DNA of 64,000 bases from Planctomycetota bacterium. GTDB taxonomy: Bacteria > Planctomycetota > UBA8742 > UBA2392. Position numbers and translations under genes: made by a program. The notes under the pieces are model-generated. The model saw nothing but the letters and a program-made list of their open reading frames with translations. It was not told the origin of the DNA and ran no database searches. The DNA is taken from assembly GCA_016722065.1 (NCBI GenBank), contig JADKGX010000001.1:186001-250000 (forward strand). The letters run 5' to 3'. Shown here in pieces: positions 42,257 through 50,676 of this stretch. Numbering within the stretch: position 1 is the stretch's first letter; the number at the start of each line of letters is the position of its first letter.

Positions 42257-43404
42257 AAAGTCACCTCGAGCCAGTACCGGGCCGGGGCATCCTGAACAAT
42301 CTGCGGCCGAGCCTCGGTGGCTTTGATTGCCGTGGGCTTACCGGCACCTTTTTTGTTGATGCGCACGCGTTGCATGGCCGACAAACTGAAAGAGCCAACC
42401 CGGGCGTTGCCTTCAAAACAGGCGACCGAGAGTGCTGCGCCGTCAAGCTGGGCATGAAGCACGCCTGTTGCCGAACAGGAACCCTGGCCACCGGAAATGA
42501 TGCAGGGCTGCGCGCAGCCAGCGTTATCCAGCATGAACTCGCTGCGGCGTGCCAACAGCGCGAGTTCGGTGAACTCTCCGGTCAGCCTGATTGCAACTTC
42601 GCCTTCAAAGCTCCCCGTCGCGCCGTTGCTGAGCCGAAAACTTGCAGCTTTGGTGGCTTTTAGCTGCATACCTGCGGCCAGGTCGCCCCCGCCAAAGTCC
42701 TGCCAGGGCTCGCCTTCGGCCAATCTTGATTTGACTCGTTCGGCATTCACCATCGTGCCAAGCACCACCGGCGCAACAGGCTTGGGCGGCTGGCTGGTGT
42801 TATCCGGCGAAGTCGTGTCAGGCTGAGGCTTTTCGATCACGCCATGCTTTGGAACTTCCGGCTCTGGAACTTCCGGTAGCGCCTCTGGTTTGGGTGGCGT
42901 TTCTTGCGGCGGCTTGTGCAGCGGTTCGGGGCCCGGGGCCTGGCGCGGTGTCGGCCCAGGCAAATCGCTTTCCCCGCGGCTGGGGTCGTTGGACGCAGTC
43001 TTGTTGATCGGCGGCTGCTTGGGATCGCGCGTCGGGCTCTGCGTACGCCCCGATTCGCTGGGGGTGCCTGCGGGCTGATAAGACGCCCCTGCCGCGTCAT
43101 CAGCCTGTGCCGGCCCGAACGAAGGGGTTTGCAAGAGTGATGGCAACACCGCCACGCCAAACACCACCGCAGCCACTACCATTGCCGCGGCTGCGGCAAC
43201 CCAGGCGAAGGCCCTGCTGCGGCGCGGGACGGGCGCCGTGATGCGCCGGCCTGGCGCGCGCAAAGGCACGACGCGGACAGCGGCGACGGGGGCCGCGCCG
43301 ACAGCTTTCAGCAAGCGGGCGTGAAGTTCGGGCGATGGCGCATCGCTGCCCAGTGCCTCTTGCAGTTCTCGGTCGAGCAGCCGGTCGTCAAAGCGATCTG
43401 TCAT
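42163..43404 (-). CDS. FecR-like anti-sigma protein, frameshifted near its 3' end
   Basis: Starts at ATG 43404 (MTDRFDDRLLDRELQEALG), overlapping the sigma-factor stop as ATGA. The cytoplasmic N-terminus is followed by a membrane helix (FAWVAAAAAMVVAAVVFGVAVL), a Pro-rich linker of about 110 residues and a FecR-like region (NAERVKSRLAEGEPWQDFGGGDLAAGMQLKATKAASFRLSNGATG ... GNARVGSFSLSAMQRVRINKKG). The last ~30 residues after YWLEVT are out of frame with the homologous domain, which continues in the frame of 41888-42256. It regulates the paired sigma factor and probably the GH44-like gene. The shift may be real or an assembly error. Confidence 0.75.
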   Translation of the reverse strand: MTDRFDDRLLDRELQEALGSDAPSPELHARLLKAVGAAPVAAVRVVPLRAPGRRITAPVPRRSRAFAWVAAAAAMVVAAVVFGVAVLPSLLQTPSFGPAQADDAAGASYQPAGTPSESGRTQSPTRDPKQPPINKTASNDPSRGESDLPGPTPRQAPGPEPLHKPPQETPPKPEALPEVPEPEVPKHGVIEKPQPDTTSPDNTSQPPKPVAPVVLGTMVNAERVKSRLAEGEPWQDFGGGDLAAGMQLKATKAASFRLSNGATGSFEGEVAIRLTGEFTELALLARRSEFMLDNAGCAQPCIISGGQGSCSATGVLHAQLDGAALSVACFEGNARVGSFSLSAMQRVRINKKGAGKPTAIKATEARPQIVQDAPARYWLEVTLTTKAASPRQPATTPKSSPRWARSRPLPAPH

Positions 43405-43907
43405 GGCCTGGACCCCAGTTTCTTTTCTATGCACTGGCGCAGGCTGAGTCTGGTGCGGTGCAGCATCACGCGCAGGTTTTCGTGGCTCATGCCAAGCTGG
43501 GCGGCGACGGCTTGGCCAGAGAGGCGGGCGGTGTAGGTCAGGTCCAGGGCCTGGCGCGCTTTGCCCTGTACGATTTGAAGACAATTCCGCAGGGCGAGCT
43601 GGCGGTCCTCGCTGTCGTCGGCGTTGGCGCGATCCCAAGCCGCATCTGCGGCTTGCAGGTCTTGCCCGTTCTGGACGAACTTGCTGCGCCGCACGTTCAT
43701 AAGGAAGAGATTGCGCGCCACCGTGCGCAGGTAGGCACTGGTCGATGCACGGCCGCGGTCCTCAAAGGGATCCTGTATTACGGCCAAGAAAGTCTCCTGA
43801 GTCAGGTCGTCGGCCAGGGCGCGGTCGCAGCCCAGATAGCGCAGATAGCGCCACAGCGTGGCGTGGTGCGCCTCAATCAGGGCGGCCATTTCACCCGGGG
43901 TTGTCAT
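43401..43907 (-). CDS. ECF-type RNA polymerase sigma factor
   Basis: A 168-residue ECF sigma factor starting at ATG 43907 (MTTPGEMAALIEAHHATLW, GGAAG upstream); an ATG at 43970 would add 21 residues without a ribosome site. Region 2 contains LWRYLRYLGCDRALADDLTQETFLAVIQ; region 4 contains LDLTYTARLSGQAVAAQLGMSHENLRVMLHRTRLSLRQCIEKKLG. Both regions parallel the sigma factor at 39049-39633, and both genes are followed by FecR-like proteins, so the two loci look like a duplicated regulatory cassette with different effectors. Coupled to the FecR-like gene by an ATGA overlap. Confidence 0.92.
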   Translation of the reverse strand: MTTPGEMAALIEAHHATLWRYLRYLGCDRALADDLTQETFLAVIQDPFEDRGRASTSAYLRTVARNLFLMNVRRSKFVQNGQDLQAADAAWDRANADDSEDRQLALRNCLQIVQGKARQALDLTYTARLSGQAVAAQLGMSHENLRVMLHRTRLSLRQCIEKKLGSRP

Positions 43908-44039
43908 CAGCAAGGCTTCCACAGTGCAGAAGTGCGCGGCAACGGCCAATGTTACAGTAAATTCGCGCATCGCCGGAAGTGCTTGTGAAACAGCAACTTG
44001 TGGGTCGGGGCGTGTTGCGTGCTGGCCATTGTTTCGCAG

Positions 44040-44549
44040 CTACTCTTCGGGCCAGAACTCAAAGGCCGCGCTGAACAAGTCCTGGGCCAGCAGGTGCTGT
44101 AGTTGTGGCGGGTGGAGCTCCAGGTTCGCAATCTGCGACAGCGGCTTCCAGCACAGGCCCTGCACCGTTTCAGCACCTTGATCGCGGGTGAACCGGCCAA
44201 GCTGGTCCAACGGCGCGTCGGCCTGTGCAGTTGCGAGCTGGCACAAAAAGATCACTGCCATGGCGTGCTGTTGCTCGGGCATGCCCGCCGGCCTGCGCTT
44301 GTGGCGTGAAGCAATGAACTCACGCAGGCCTAACGACCTGACGACGCGAACTTCCAATTCGGTTTCCTCAAGAACCTCGCGAAGGCACGCCTCGCGCAGC
44401 GTTTCGCTGTGGCGCACACCGCCGCCGGGCAGAAAGTAGTACTCGCGGCCGGGCTCGCGGGCGTGCAACAGCAGCACATGGCCGCGATGAATCACCAGCG
44501 CACGCGCTGCCACCACAATCGCGGGTTGTTTTCCAGGTTGGGCCGCCAT
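44040..44549 (-). CDS. Nudix hydrolase
   Basis: A 169-residue Nudix-fold pyrophosphohydrolase. The Nudix box is GGGVRHSETLREACLREVLEETELEV, fitting G-x5-E-x7-R-E-U-x-E-E-x-x-U except that the usual Gly after EE is Thr. The strand before it (ALVIHRGHVLLLHAREPGREYYFLPGGG) is typical. The substrate, a nucleoside diphosphate derivative, cannot be inferred. It overlaps the upstream esterase stop (TAATG), so the two are probably cotranscribed. Confidence 0.88.
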   Translation of the reverse strand: MAAQPGKQPAIVVAARALVIHRGHVLLLHAREPGREYYFLPGGGVRHSETLREACLREVLEETELEVRVVRSLGLREFIASRHKRRPAGMPEQQHAMAVIFLCQLATAQADAPLDQLGRFTRDQGAETVQGLCWKPLSQIANLELHPPQLQHLLAQDLFSAAFEFWPEE

Positions 44550-45436
44550 TAGTGGCCGGACCCTTCCTGCCCGGCCTTCTCGCTAAGCCAGTCCATCAGC
44601 CTTGGGTCCTCTACCGTGCCGTGACCGACCCCCAACTGCGGCAGCCAATCGTGCGCGATGCCCGCTTGTTGCAAGACCTCATGCAGATGCAAAGTGTGCG
44701 GCCACAGCCCCAGGCTGTCACGATCGCCGCAGGTCAACAGCACCGGCGGCCACTTGCTGGCTTGTCCTTTTTCACGAATCAGCGTGTAGGGGTCCCAAAG
44801 TGCCAGGTCCTGGGCCGAGTCGAAGTACTTGCGCTGATTGTTGCGGTACTCAGATTCAAAGCGAGTGCCCGGAAACGTGCTTTGAAACCATGCGCGACGT
44901 TCTTTGGATTCCCACGGACTGGTGTCGTACACAAAGGGGCTGGCAACGCAGGCGGCTTCGAACAAGCCGGGGTTGCGCAGCAGCACCATCAGCAACGACA
45001 AACCACCCATGCTGTGCCCAAACGCCAACACATGCCCGTTGGTGCGGTAACGCTTCTGCACCGCGGGCAGGGTCTCTTCGATCAATCGCTTTTCGTAACC
45101 GAACCAGATTGGCGTAAACTTGCCGGCACTGGGGGACAGCACGATGAACTTCGACAGCTCGCCCTTGAGTTCGCGGTCCTGGACGATTTCTCCGATTTTT
45201 CCCACGCGGCCCCAGCCGTCTTCGTCTTCACCGCCGCCATGAAACCAGACCAGCAGCGGATAGGTGCAGGTGGTGTCTTTGCTGTAATCCGGCGGCAGGT
45301 ACACGCGGTAGCCAAGCGTGCGGTGATCGTCGCCGCTCTTGCCGAAATCGCTGACCAGCTTGTCACTCATGGGCGCACGGCAGGCACCCAAGGCAAGCGC
45401 TGCAAGAGCCAAAGCAAGAATCGTCGCGTGCTTCAT
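44549..45436 (-). CDS. Alpha/beta-hydrolase (esterase-type) lipoprotein
   Basis: A 295-residue lipoprotein with signal MKHATILALALAALALGAC and an alpha/beta-hydrolase fold of the feruloyl-esterase/esterase D-like class. YPLLVWFHGGGEDEDGW carries the oxyanion HGGG motif, LAFGHSMGGLSLLM the nucleophile elbow with Ser, and GVGHGTVEDPRLMDWL the C-terminal His. The acid residue is probably in CGDRDSLG. The ATG at 45436 is chosen over an upstream frame lacking a signal. It may deacylate polysaccharides or esters at the cell surface. Divergent from the YfcH-like gene. Confidence 0.82.
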   Translation of the reverse strand: MKHATILALALAALALGACRAPMSDKLVSDFGKSGDDHRTLGYRVYLPPDYSKDTTCTYPLLVWFHGGGEDEDGWGRVGKIGEIVQDRELKGELSKFIVLSPSAGKFTPIWFGYEKRLIEETLPAVQKRYRTNGHVLAFGHSMGGLSLLMVLLRNPGLFEAACVASPFVYDTSPWESKERRAWFQSTFPGTRFESEYRNNQRKYFDSAQDLALWDPYTLIREKGQASKWPPVLLTCGDRDSLGLWPHTLHLHEVLQQAGIAHDWLPQLGVGHGTVEDPRLMDWLSEKAGQEGSGH

Positions 45437-45528
45437 GAAGCTCCTTGCGGTTTTCGGGTCGTGCATGCGGGTATGCCGCCGACGACCCCGGGTGTTATAC
45501 ACAGCGGGCGCCTGATCGGGACACCTGC

Positions 45529-46398
45529 ATGCATATCGTAATCGGTGGCGGAACGGGCTATGTGGGGCAAACTCTGGTGCCCCTGTGCCAAAAGGCGGGG
45601 CACCAGGTGACGGTGCTTTCGCGCGACGTCACGAAAGTACGAACATTGTTTGGCAGTGAAGTACACGCTGCCGACGCAGCGCAACCACCCGCAAGGTTCG
45701 ATGTCGCTATCAACTTGGCAGGCCAAAGCGTGGCCCGGCGCTGGACCACCGCCATCAAGCGCGAGATTCTGCAAAGCCGCACACGCACCACCAGCGAGTT
45801 GCGCCAGGCCGCACAGGCTGCGGGCGCCCAGGCGTTTATCAGTGCGTCTGCGATTGGTTTTTACGGCGACCGCGGCGACACAGAGGTTGACGAGTCTTCT
45901 CCGCCGGGCAGCGGCTTTCTGGCCGACGTTTGCCAGCGGTGGGAAGCCGCAGCCACGGGCGGCCCGTTGCGCACCGTGATTGTTCGCGTCGGGTTTGTGA
46001 TTGGTCCTGGTGCTGCCGCCATTGGCAAGATGGCCTTGCCTTTCAAACTGTTTGCTGGCGGGGCACTGGCTGGCGGCCGGCAGTTCGTGCCCTGGATTCA
46101 TGTGCAGGACGTGGCAGGTATTTTTCTGTGGGCCGCTGAAACCTCAAGCGTGCACGGAATCCTGAACGCAACCAACCCGGTGCCAGCCACCAACAAAGCC
46201 ATCAGCAAGTCGCTGGCACGGGCGCTTCACCGGCCTTGCTGGGCGCCTGTGCCGGGGTTTGCGGTCAAGCTGCTGTTTGGCGAAATGGGATCGATTGCCC
46301 TGGAAAGTCAGCGCGTGTTGCCGCGACGCACCAGTCAACTTGGCTTTCCGTTTCAGTGGACAGATCTGGATGCAGCGATGCGCGACGCCGTGAAATAG
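45529..46398 (+). CDS. YfcH-like NAD-dependent epimerase-family protein (TIGR01777 type)
   Basis: A 289-residue SDR-superfamily protein of the YfcH/TIGR01777 group. The cofactor motif is IVIGGGTGYVG (residues 3-13), and the family-typical FDVAINLAGQSVARRWTTAIKREILQSRTRTT and FISASAIGFYGDRGD follow, then RVGFVIGPGAAAIGKM. The enzymatic role of this group is not established. The ATG at 45529 directly precedes the nucleotide-binding fold. A hairpin follows and then a convergent serine tRNA. Confidence 0.88.
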   Translation: MHIVIGGGTGYVGQTLVPLCQKAGHQVTVLSRDVTKVRTLFGSEVHAADAAQPPARFDVAINLAGQSVARRWTTAIKREILQSRTRTTSELRQAAQAAGAQAFISASAIGFYGDRGDTEVDESSPPGSGFLADVCQRWEAAATGGPLRTVIVRVGFVIGPGAAAIGKMALPFKLFAGGALAGGRQFVPWIHVQDVAGIFLWAAETSSVHGILNATNPVPATNKAISKSLARALHRPCWAPVPGFAVKLLFGEMGSIALESQRVLPRRTSQLGFPFQWTDLDAAMRDAVK

Positions 46399-46400
46399 AA

Positions 46401-46422
46401 AGGGCAGGCTCAAGCCTGCCCT
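46401..46422. terminator. Hairpin between yfcH-like gene and tRNA-Ser(CGA)
   Basis: A perfect 10-base stem (46401-46410 and 46413-46422) with a 2-base loop. On the minus strand it is followed by TTTCTATTTC, a U-rich tail, so it most likely terminates the tRNA-Ser(CGA) transcript; it may also slow the convergent gene. Confidence 0.65.
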
Positions 46423-46431
46423 GGATATGCC

Positions 46432-46521
46432 TGGCGGAGGGGGAGGGATTCGAACCCCCGTTACCCTTTCGGGTAAATCGGTTTTCGAAACCGACGCGAT
46501 CAACCACTCTGCCACCCCTCC
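46432..46521 (-). tRNA. tRNA-Ser (anticodon CGA)
   Basis: A complete 90-base class II tRNA on the minus strand with encoded CCA, acceptor GGAGGGG/CCCCTCC, variable arm TTTACCCGAAAGGGTAA and T-loop TTCGAAT. The anticodon loop TTCGAAA gives CGA, reading UCG. Much of its 5' half resembles the tRNA-Ser(UGA) gene at 35952, indicating common ancestry. Confidence 0.95.
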
Positions 46522-46623
46522 GGTTCCACAGCGCGCATGGTCGGGCTGAGGTGCCACGGCAAAACCACAGTGCAGCCGCATTTGCCAAGTTGACTCGCGG
46601 CGCCACCTGTGGCGCCAAAGGCG

Positions 46624-46731
46624 TTAGCGCGGGCTGGACTTGCGGCCGGTGTGCTTCTTGACCTTGCGCCAGCGGTTGGTGGTCTTGACCCCGCGGACGT
46701 AATGCCGGTTCTTCATCTTGGACGGTCTCAT
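46624..46731 (-). CDS. Very small basic protein (35 residues) coupled to tadA
   Basis: A 35-residue ORF whose ATG (46731) overlaps the tadA stop as ATGA and has AGGGGAAG upstream. The protein starts MRPSKMKNRHYVRGV and contains TTNRWRKVKKHTGRKS; about 15 of 35 residues are Lys, Arg or His. The charge and size are those of a ribosomal or ribosome-associated peptide, but I do not recognise it as any standard ribosomal protein. The coupling and ribosome site argue that it is translated. Confidence 0.55.
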   Translation of the reverse strand: MRPSKMKNRHYVRGVKTTNRWRKVKKHTGRKSSPR

Positions 46732-47285
46732 GTTTCTTCCCCTTGCGTATGGCTTGGTGCCTTCGGATCGCCCTTGTCCCGGCGCTCGCGAAAGAACGTC
46801 TTCAACAGCTCGGCCGAGTCGTCGGCCAACACACCCCGCGTTAACTCTACGCGGTGATTTAATCGGGAATCCTGTACCACATTGAAAAGTGACCCACAAG
46901 CCCCGGCCTTGGGGTCTTGTGCCCCGAATACAAGCCGTGGCACGCGGGCATTGACGATGGCACCTGCGCACATCGGGCAGGGTTCCAGTGTGACGTACAG
47001 CGTGCACTCTTGCAGCCGCCAACTCTGCAGTTGCTCCGCGGCCGCTGTCAGGGCGATCATTTCGGCGTGGGCAGTAGGGTCATGCAAGGCCTCGCGCAGG
47101 TTGTGGCCGCGCCCGATCACGCGCCCCTGGCACACAACCACCGCCCCCACCGGGACTTCGCCTTTTTCATACGCCGAAATCGCTTCCCCTAACGCCAGGC
47201 GCATCCAGCTGGAGTCGTCGGGCGGTGCCAGCAAAGAAGCTGGCTCGCCAAACGAGGGCGAATTCGGTTTGGGCTTCTTGGGCAC
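46728..47285 (-). CDS. tadA: tRNA-specific adenosine deaminase
   Basis: A 185-residue cytidine/deoxycytidylate-deaminase-fold enzyme that converts A34 to inosine in tRNA-Arg(ACG). Zinc ligands and catalytic Glu are in HAE (H73, E75) and PCPMC (C103, C106). ALGEAISAYEKGEVPVGAVVV and GRGHNLREALHDPTAHAEM are typical TadA segments. The N-terminal ~25 residues (Pro/Ser-rich) are an extension beyond the E. coli enzyme. The small basic ORF follows with a 4-base overlap. Confidence 0.94.
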   Translation of the reverse strand: MPKKPKPNSPSFGEPASLLAPPDDSSWMRLALGEAISAYEKGEVPVGAVVVCQGRVIGRGHNLREALHDPTAHAEMIALTAAAEQLQSWRLQECTLYVTLEPCPMCAGAIVNARVPRLVFGAQDPKAGACGSLFNVVQDSRLNHRVELTRGVLADDSAELLKTFFRERRDKGDPKAPSHTQGEET

Positions 47286-47308
47286 GGTTCAGTTCGCAGG
47301 CTGTATGA

Positions 47309-47722
47309 TCAGTCGTCGGAATCGTCTGCGTCGTCGTAATCCGACACCGCGGGCTGCCGCGCCGGGGGTTGTGCAGGCACCGGGGCACCGCTGCTTGCGG
47401 CTAACTCTGCCGCCAGTTGGGCTTCGGCGTGGCGGTTGATTTCTTCTTTCATCTTCTTGCCGGGCTTGATGGTTACGACCCGCTTTTCAGGCACGCGTAC
47501 TTCGTCGCCGGTCTTGGGGTTGCGGGCCTTGCGGGCCTTGCGAACCTTGACTTCAAACACACCAAAGTCGCGCAACTCCAGTCGATTACCGCGCGCCAAC
47601 TCCGTGATGACTTCGTCGATAAACAACTGGATAATGTCACGCGTCACGGTCTGCTTCTGGCGTGTGTTTTCGGCGATCCGAAGAACGAGTTCCTTCTTGG
47701 TGATTGTTCTACGGCTTGTCAT
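47309..47722 (-). CDS. HU/IHF-family DNA-binding protein with acidic tail
   Basis: A 137-residue histone-like protein. From the ATG at 47722 (MTSRRTITKKELVLRIAENT) the ~95-residue HU/IHF core is intact: QLFIDEVITELARGNRLELRDFGVFEV, then the DNA-binding arm RKARNPKTGDEVRVPEKRVVTIKPGKKMKEEIN. About 40 extra residues form an Ala/Pro-rich segment ending in an acidic SDYDDADDSDD tail, unlike ordinary HU. The acidic tail may modulate DNA binding. Located between tadA and a divergent protease gene. Confidence 0.9.
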   Translation of the reverse strand: MTSRRTITKKELVLRIAENTRQKQTVTRDIIQLFIDEVITELARGNRLELRDFGVFEVKVRKARKARNPKTGDEVRVPEKRVVTIKPGKKMKEEINRHAEAQLAAELAASSGAPVPAQPPARQPAVSDYDDADDSDD

Positions 47723-47813
47723 ATAAGTAGGCCACACCGCCAAGGCATCGAGTGTAAAGTAATCGCCTAACACAAGTACAGAACGTAACTTAGTGTATCC
47801 CACACGGGTAAGA

Positions 47814-48635
47814 ATGCAAGCCAAGGACTCGCCCAACCGCACTGTGCAGTCGTCGCAAGATCAATCTGCGCCTGCAGTTACAGGCAGCGATTCGGCTGCG
47901 ATTTCCATCTCAGCCAATTCATGGCCAGGGCTCGAATCTGCCTTTCCCCTTTCCCTGACCGAGGTTGTGCTTTGGTTGGTGGGTTGGGTTTTGTTGCAAC
48001 TTGGGCTTTCAGAAGCCAACGAGCGCGGCCTGGATTTTCTGCCGGTCTCGGCCGATCCATTGATCCAGCATGCAGTTGCGTTTTCTTTGGCTACGGCCCT
48101 TCTGTTGCTTTACGTCAAACTGATACGCCGGCGCAAGCTTGGCTGCCTTGGCCTGCGGCTGGGCGATTTGCACAGCGACCTCGCGTGGTTTCTGGTCGCA
48201 TGCTTGGCGATGGGTGCAATTTACGTCGCCCTAGGTGGGCTGCTGTATCTCGGATTGGTGGTCTTCACCTGCGACGCCACGGGCGAGTTCAAGCAGCAAC
48301 TGCAGGAGGCAGTGTTCAAGGATTACAGCCTGTGGCCTATGCTGCGTGTGGTTGTGCTTTACCCGATTCTGGAAGAGATCTGGTATCGCGGGTTGCTGTA
48401 CACGCCCATCCGGCGCGAACGCGGACGCGTCATCGCCTTGCTTTTGACAGCGCTGATCTTTGCCTACGCCCATGCCGTCAAGTGGCCCGTCAACCAATTC
48501 ATTGGCGGACTTTGTTTTGCCACGGCCTTTGAGTACCGTCGAAACCTGCTGGTGCCCGTTCTGCTTCACATGGCTGGCAACGGTGCGCTGGCACTGCTGG
48601 GCTGGTCGCTGCTGCACTGGAACCTGTTGGCCTGA
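47814..48635 (+). CDS. CPBP-family intramembrane metalloprotease
   Basis: A 273-residue membrane protein of the CPBP (CAAX protease/bacteriocin-processing) family. About eight hydrophobic segments are seen, with the active-site motif EEIWYRG (EExxxR) and later HAVKWPVNQFIGGLCFA and VPVLLHMAGNG supplying the second and third conserved His/Asn motifs. The hydrophilic N-terminus of about 35 residues precedes the first helix. ATG 47814 is preferred over a GTG at 47793. Members process peptides or prenylated proteins; the substrate is unknown. A serine tRNA follows. Confidence 0.88.
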   Translation: MQAKDSPNRTVQSSQDQSAPAVTGSDSAAISISANSWPGLESAFPLSLTEVVLWLVGWVLLQLGLSEANERGLDFLPVSADPLIQHAVAFSLATALLLLYVKLIRRRKLGCLGLRLGDLHSDLAWFLVACLAMGAIYVALGGLLYLGLVVFTCDATGEFKQQLQEAVFKDYSLWPMLRVVVLYPILEEIWYRGLLYTPIRRERGRVIALLLTALIFAYAHAVKWPVNQFIGGLCFATAFEYRRNLLVPVLLHMAGNGALALLGWSLLHWNLLA

Positions 48636-48688
48636 CGGGCCGTTGACAGGCAACCCCCGGCCGTTAGCTTGCACGCGGCCAAAACACC

Positions 48689-48778
<90 letters not shown>

Positions 48779-48785
48779 TACCTTG

Positions 48786-48815
48786 GGCGCGCCTGCTTGG
48801 CGCGCCTTTGTGTTG
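48786..48815 (+). terminator. Intrinsic terminator after tRNA-Ser(GCU)
   Basis: Two copies of the self-complementary octamer GGCGCGCC (48786-48793 and 48799-48806) form a stem around TGCTT, followed by TTTGTGTTG. Ends the tRNA transcript. Confidence 0.75.
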
Positions 48816-48845
48816 TGGGCCAAATCCGCTAGCCTGAATGATGCC

Positions 48846-50633
48846 ATGGCTGACCAGAACAACATTCCTGACCAGTTGCGCCAGCGCCTGCTGCGCCAGC
48901 GCCGCAAGGCCAGAATCATCCTTACCTCTTTTGCGGTAACGGCGCTGGCCACGCTGGGCGTGTTCGTGCTGATGTCGCGCACTCAGGGGTTTGCTGCCGC
49001 AGCTCGCGTTCTGTACGCCCAGGCCGGACCAGGTGGCAGTTTCTCGCTGGTCGACCAACGCCTGCCTGTAACTGGCCAGGACCAAGGCGGCGGCAGCTTT
49101 CGGCTGTTGTCGGTGAAGGGAGAAGAGGTAACTGCTGGCCCGGCCTACAACGGCATGGCACTGGGCGCTGCCCAGGCCGGCGATGGAACGTTGCTGCTGA
49201 CCACAGAATCGCAGGTGCTGCGATTTGCACAGCGCGACGACACCTGGGAGCTGAAGGATTCGTACACGCTGGGCTTGAATGACGCCGGCGCCGGCCCGGT
49301 TTGCGCGGTGCTGGACGGAACCCCGTGGTTGTTCTGGTTGCACGGCAACGAAGTGCACGTTCGGCCGGCGCGCGATACCGGAGCCGGCGATTTCACGGTG
49401 TTCAAGACAGCAAGCCCTGGCACACGCTTGCACGTCGTGGGTACTTCGGGCGCGATCTGGCTTACGGTGCTGGAGGGCCGCACCGGCAAGTTGAGCATTC
49501 TGGCTGTAGCACCCAAGTTGGCACCCAGCCCAAGTGACCGCGACGCCGACGCAACCCCCAACCCCGGCGAAGCAGCCCGCCCGACACCAACCAAAGGCAC
49601 GACTGCGCAGATCTTGCGAAGGGCGCAACTGCCGGCACTGGTTTCCCGTGCCAGTCTTGCCGTGATGGGAACTGATACGGCCACCGCTGTGCCTGTGGTT
49701 GCATATACCCGCAAGGACGATGCCTCGCGCAACTGGTCGTTCACGGCTCTGCTGGCGGGCGACAAACCAGAAGGCCAGTGGATGGAGTTGCCGTCGCCCG
49801 CTCGCGCCGGCGCGGCCTCGGCGCTGGATGCAGCGAACTTTGTGACGCTGCTGGGAGGCAAGGAATTGCACGCCTGGTTCAGCGACGGCGGCACGATCAA
49901 GTACTCCAATGCACCCTGGCAGGACCCCGAAAAGCTGAGCTGGACGGAACCGCAGGATGCCCGCCTGGATGGCTCCCAGAGCCTGACAGCGCAACTGGGC
50001 TGGGCGGTCGTGTTGTTTGTGCTAGGGCTGGCGTTGATGTCGCAGGGCGTGTGGCTGGTGCTGAACCGCGAGCGCCCACAGGACCGCGCCATCAACCAAT
50101 TACTGCAACGAACGGGCATGGCCAAAGAGAAGCCTGAAAACAAACTGGTGTTTGCCAGCGGCCCGGCGCGAGGCATGGCGCTGTTGATTGACCTTGCTGT
50201 GACCAGCCCCTTGGTGATGCTGGCCCAGGGCCTATATCAATACCGGCTGGAAGACGCTTACGGCTTTATCGTGCTGGTCAGCTTCGGCCAGCTTGATACA
50301 GGCATTGTGCAGGTGATTGCGGCTTCGCTGGTTACACTTTCGCTGCTGGTGATCTACAGCCTGTTCTGTGAGTTGATGTGGGGCCGCACGCTGGGCAAGG
50401 CCTTGTTTCGATTGCGCGTGGTGGACAACAAAGGCGAGACACCCTCGCCCTGGCGCATTGTGGTGCGCAACCTGCTGAAGATTGTCGAGATGGTTCACTG
50501 GACAGTGCTGATGCTGCCATTGGGCTTGATGTTGTTCAGTGGCCGCCAGCAGCGCCTGGGCGACCTTTTGGGTGGCACACTGGTGATTGTGGAAGTAGTG
50601 CCTGAGGAATCCACAGACGACATTGATATCTGA
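48846..50633 (+). CDS. RDD-family membrane protein with large extracytoplasmic domain
   Basis: A 595-residue protein starting at ATG 48846 (MADQNNIPDQL). An N-terminal membrane helix (ILTSFAVTALATLGVFVLM) precedes a ~340-residue extracytoplasmic region of beta-propeller-like character (repeats such as GTLLLTTESQVLRFAQRDDTWELKD and GTPWLFWLHGNEVHV). A second helix (LGWAVVLFVLGLALMSQGVWLVL) leads to a C-terminal RDD domain: RGMALLIDLAVTSPLVMLAQGLY, LMWGRTLGKALFRLRVVDNKGETPSPWRIVVRN and RQQRLGDLLGGTLVIVE. Usual RDD residues are partly kept. Function unknown; RDD proteins are suggested transporters. Confidence 0.78.
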   Translation: MADQNNIPDQLRQRLLRQRRKARIILTSFAVTALATLGVFVLMSRTQGFAAAARVLYAQAGPGGSFSLVDQRLPVTGQDQGGGSFRLLSVKGEEVTAGPAYNGMALGAAQAGDGTLLLTTESQVLRFAQRDDTWELKDSYTLGLNDAGAGPVCAVLDGTPWLFWLHGNEVHVRPARDTGAGDFTVFKTASPGTRLHVVGTSGAIWLTVLEGRTGKLSILAVAPKLAPSPSDRDADATPNPGEAARPTPTKGTTAQILRRAQLPALVSRASLAVMGTDTATAVPVVAYTRKDDASRNWSFTALLAGDKPEGQWMELPSPARAGAASALDAANFVTLLGGKELHAWFSDGGTIKYSNAPWQDPEKLSWTEPQDARLDGSQSLTAQLGWAVVLFVLGLALMSQGVWLVLNRERPQDRAINQLLQRTGMAKEKPENKLVFASGPARGMALLIDLAVTSPLVMLAQGLYQYRLEDAYGFIVLVSFGQLDTGIVQVIAASLVTLSLLVIYSLFCELMWGRTLGKALFRLRVVDNKGETPSPWRIVVRNLLKIVEMVHWTVLMLPLGLMLFSGRQQRLGDLLGGTLVIVEVVPEESTDDIDI

Positions 50634-50676
50634 TGGGTGCCCGAGGCTCGCCACAATGCCATCGAAGGGACCTGCC

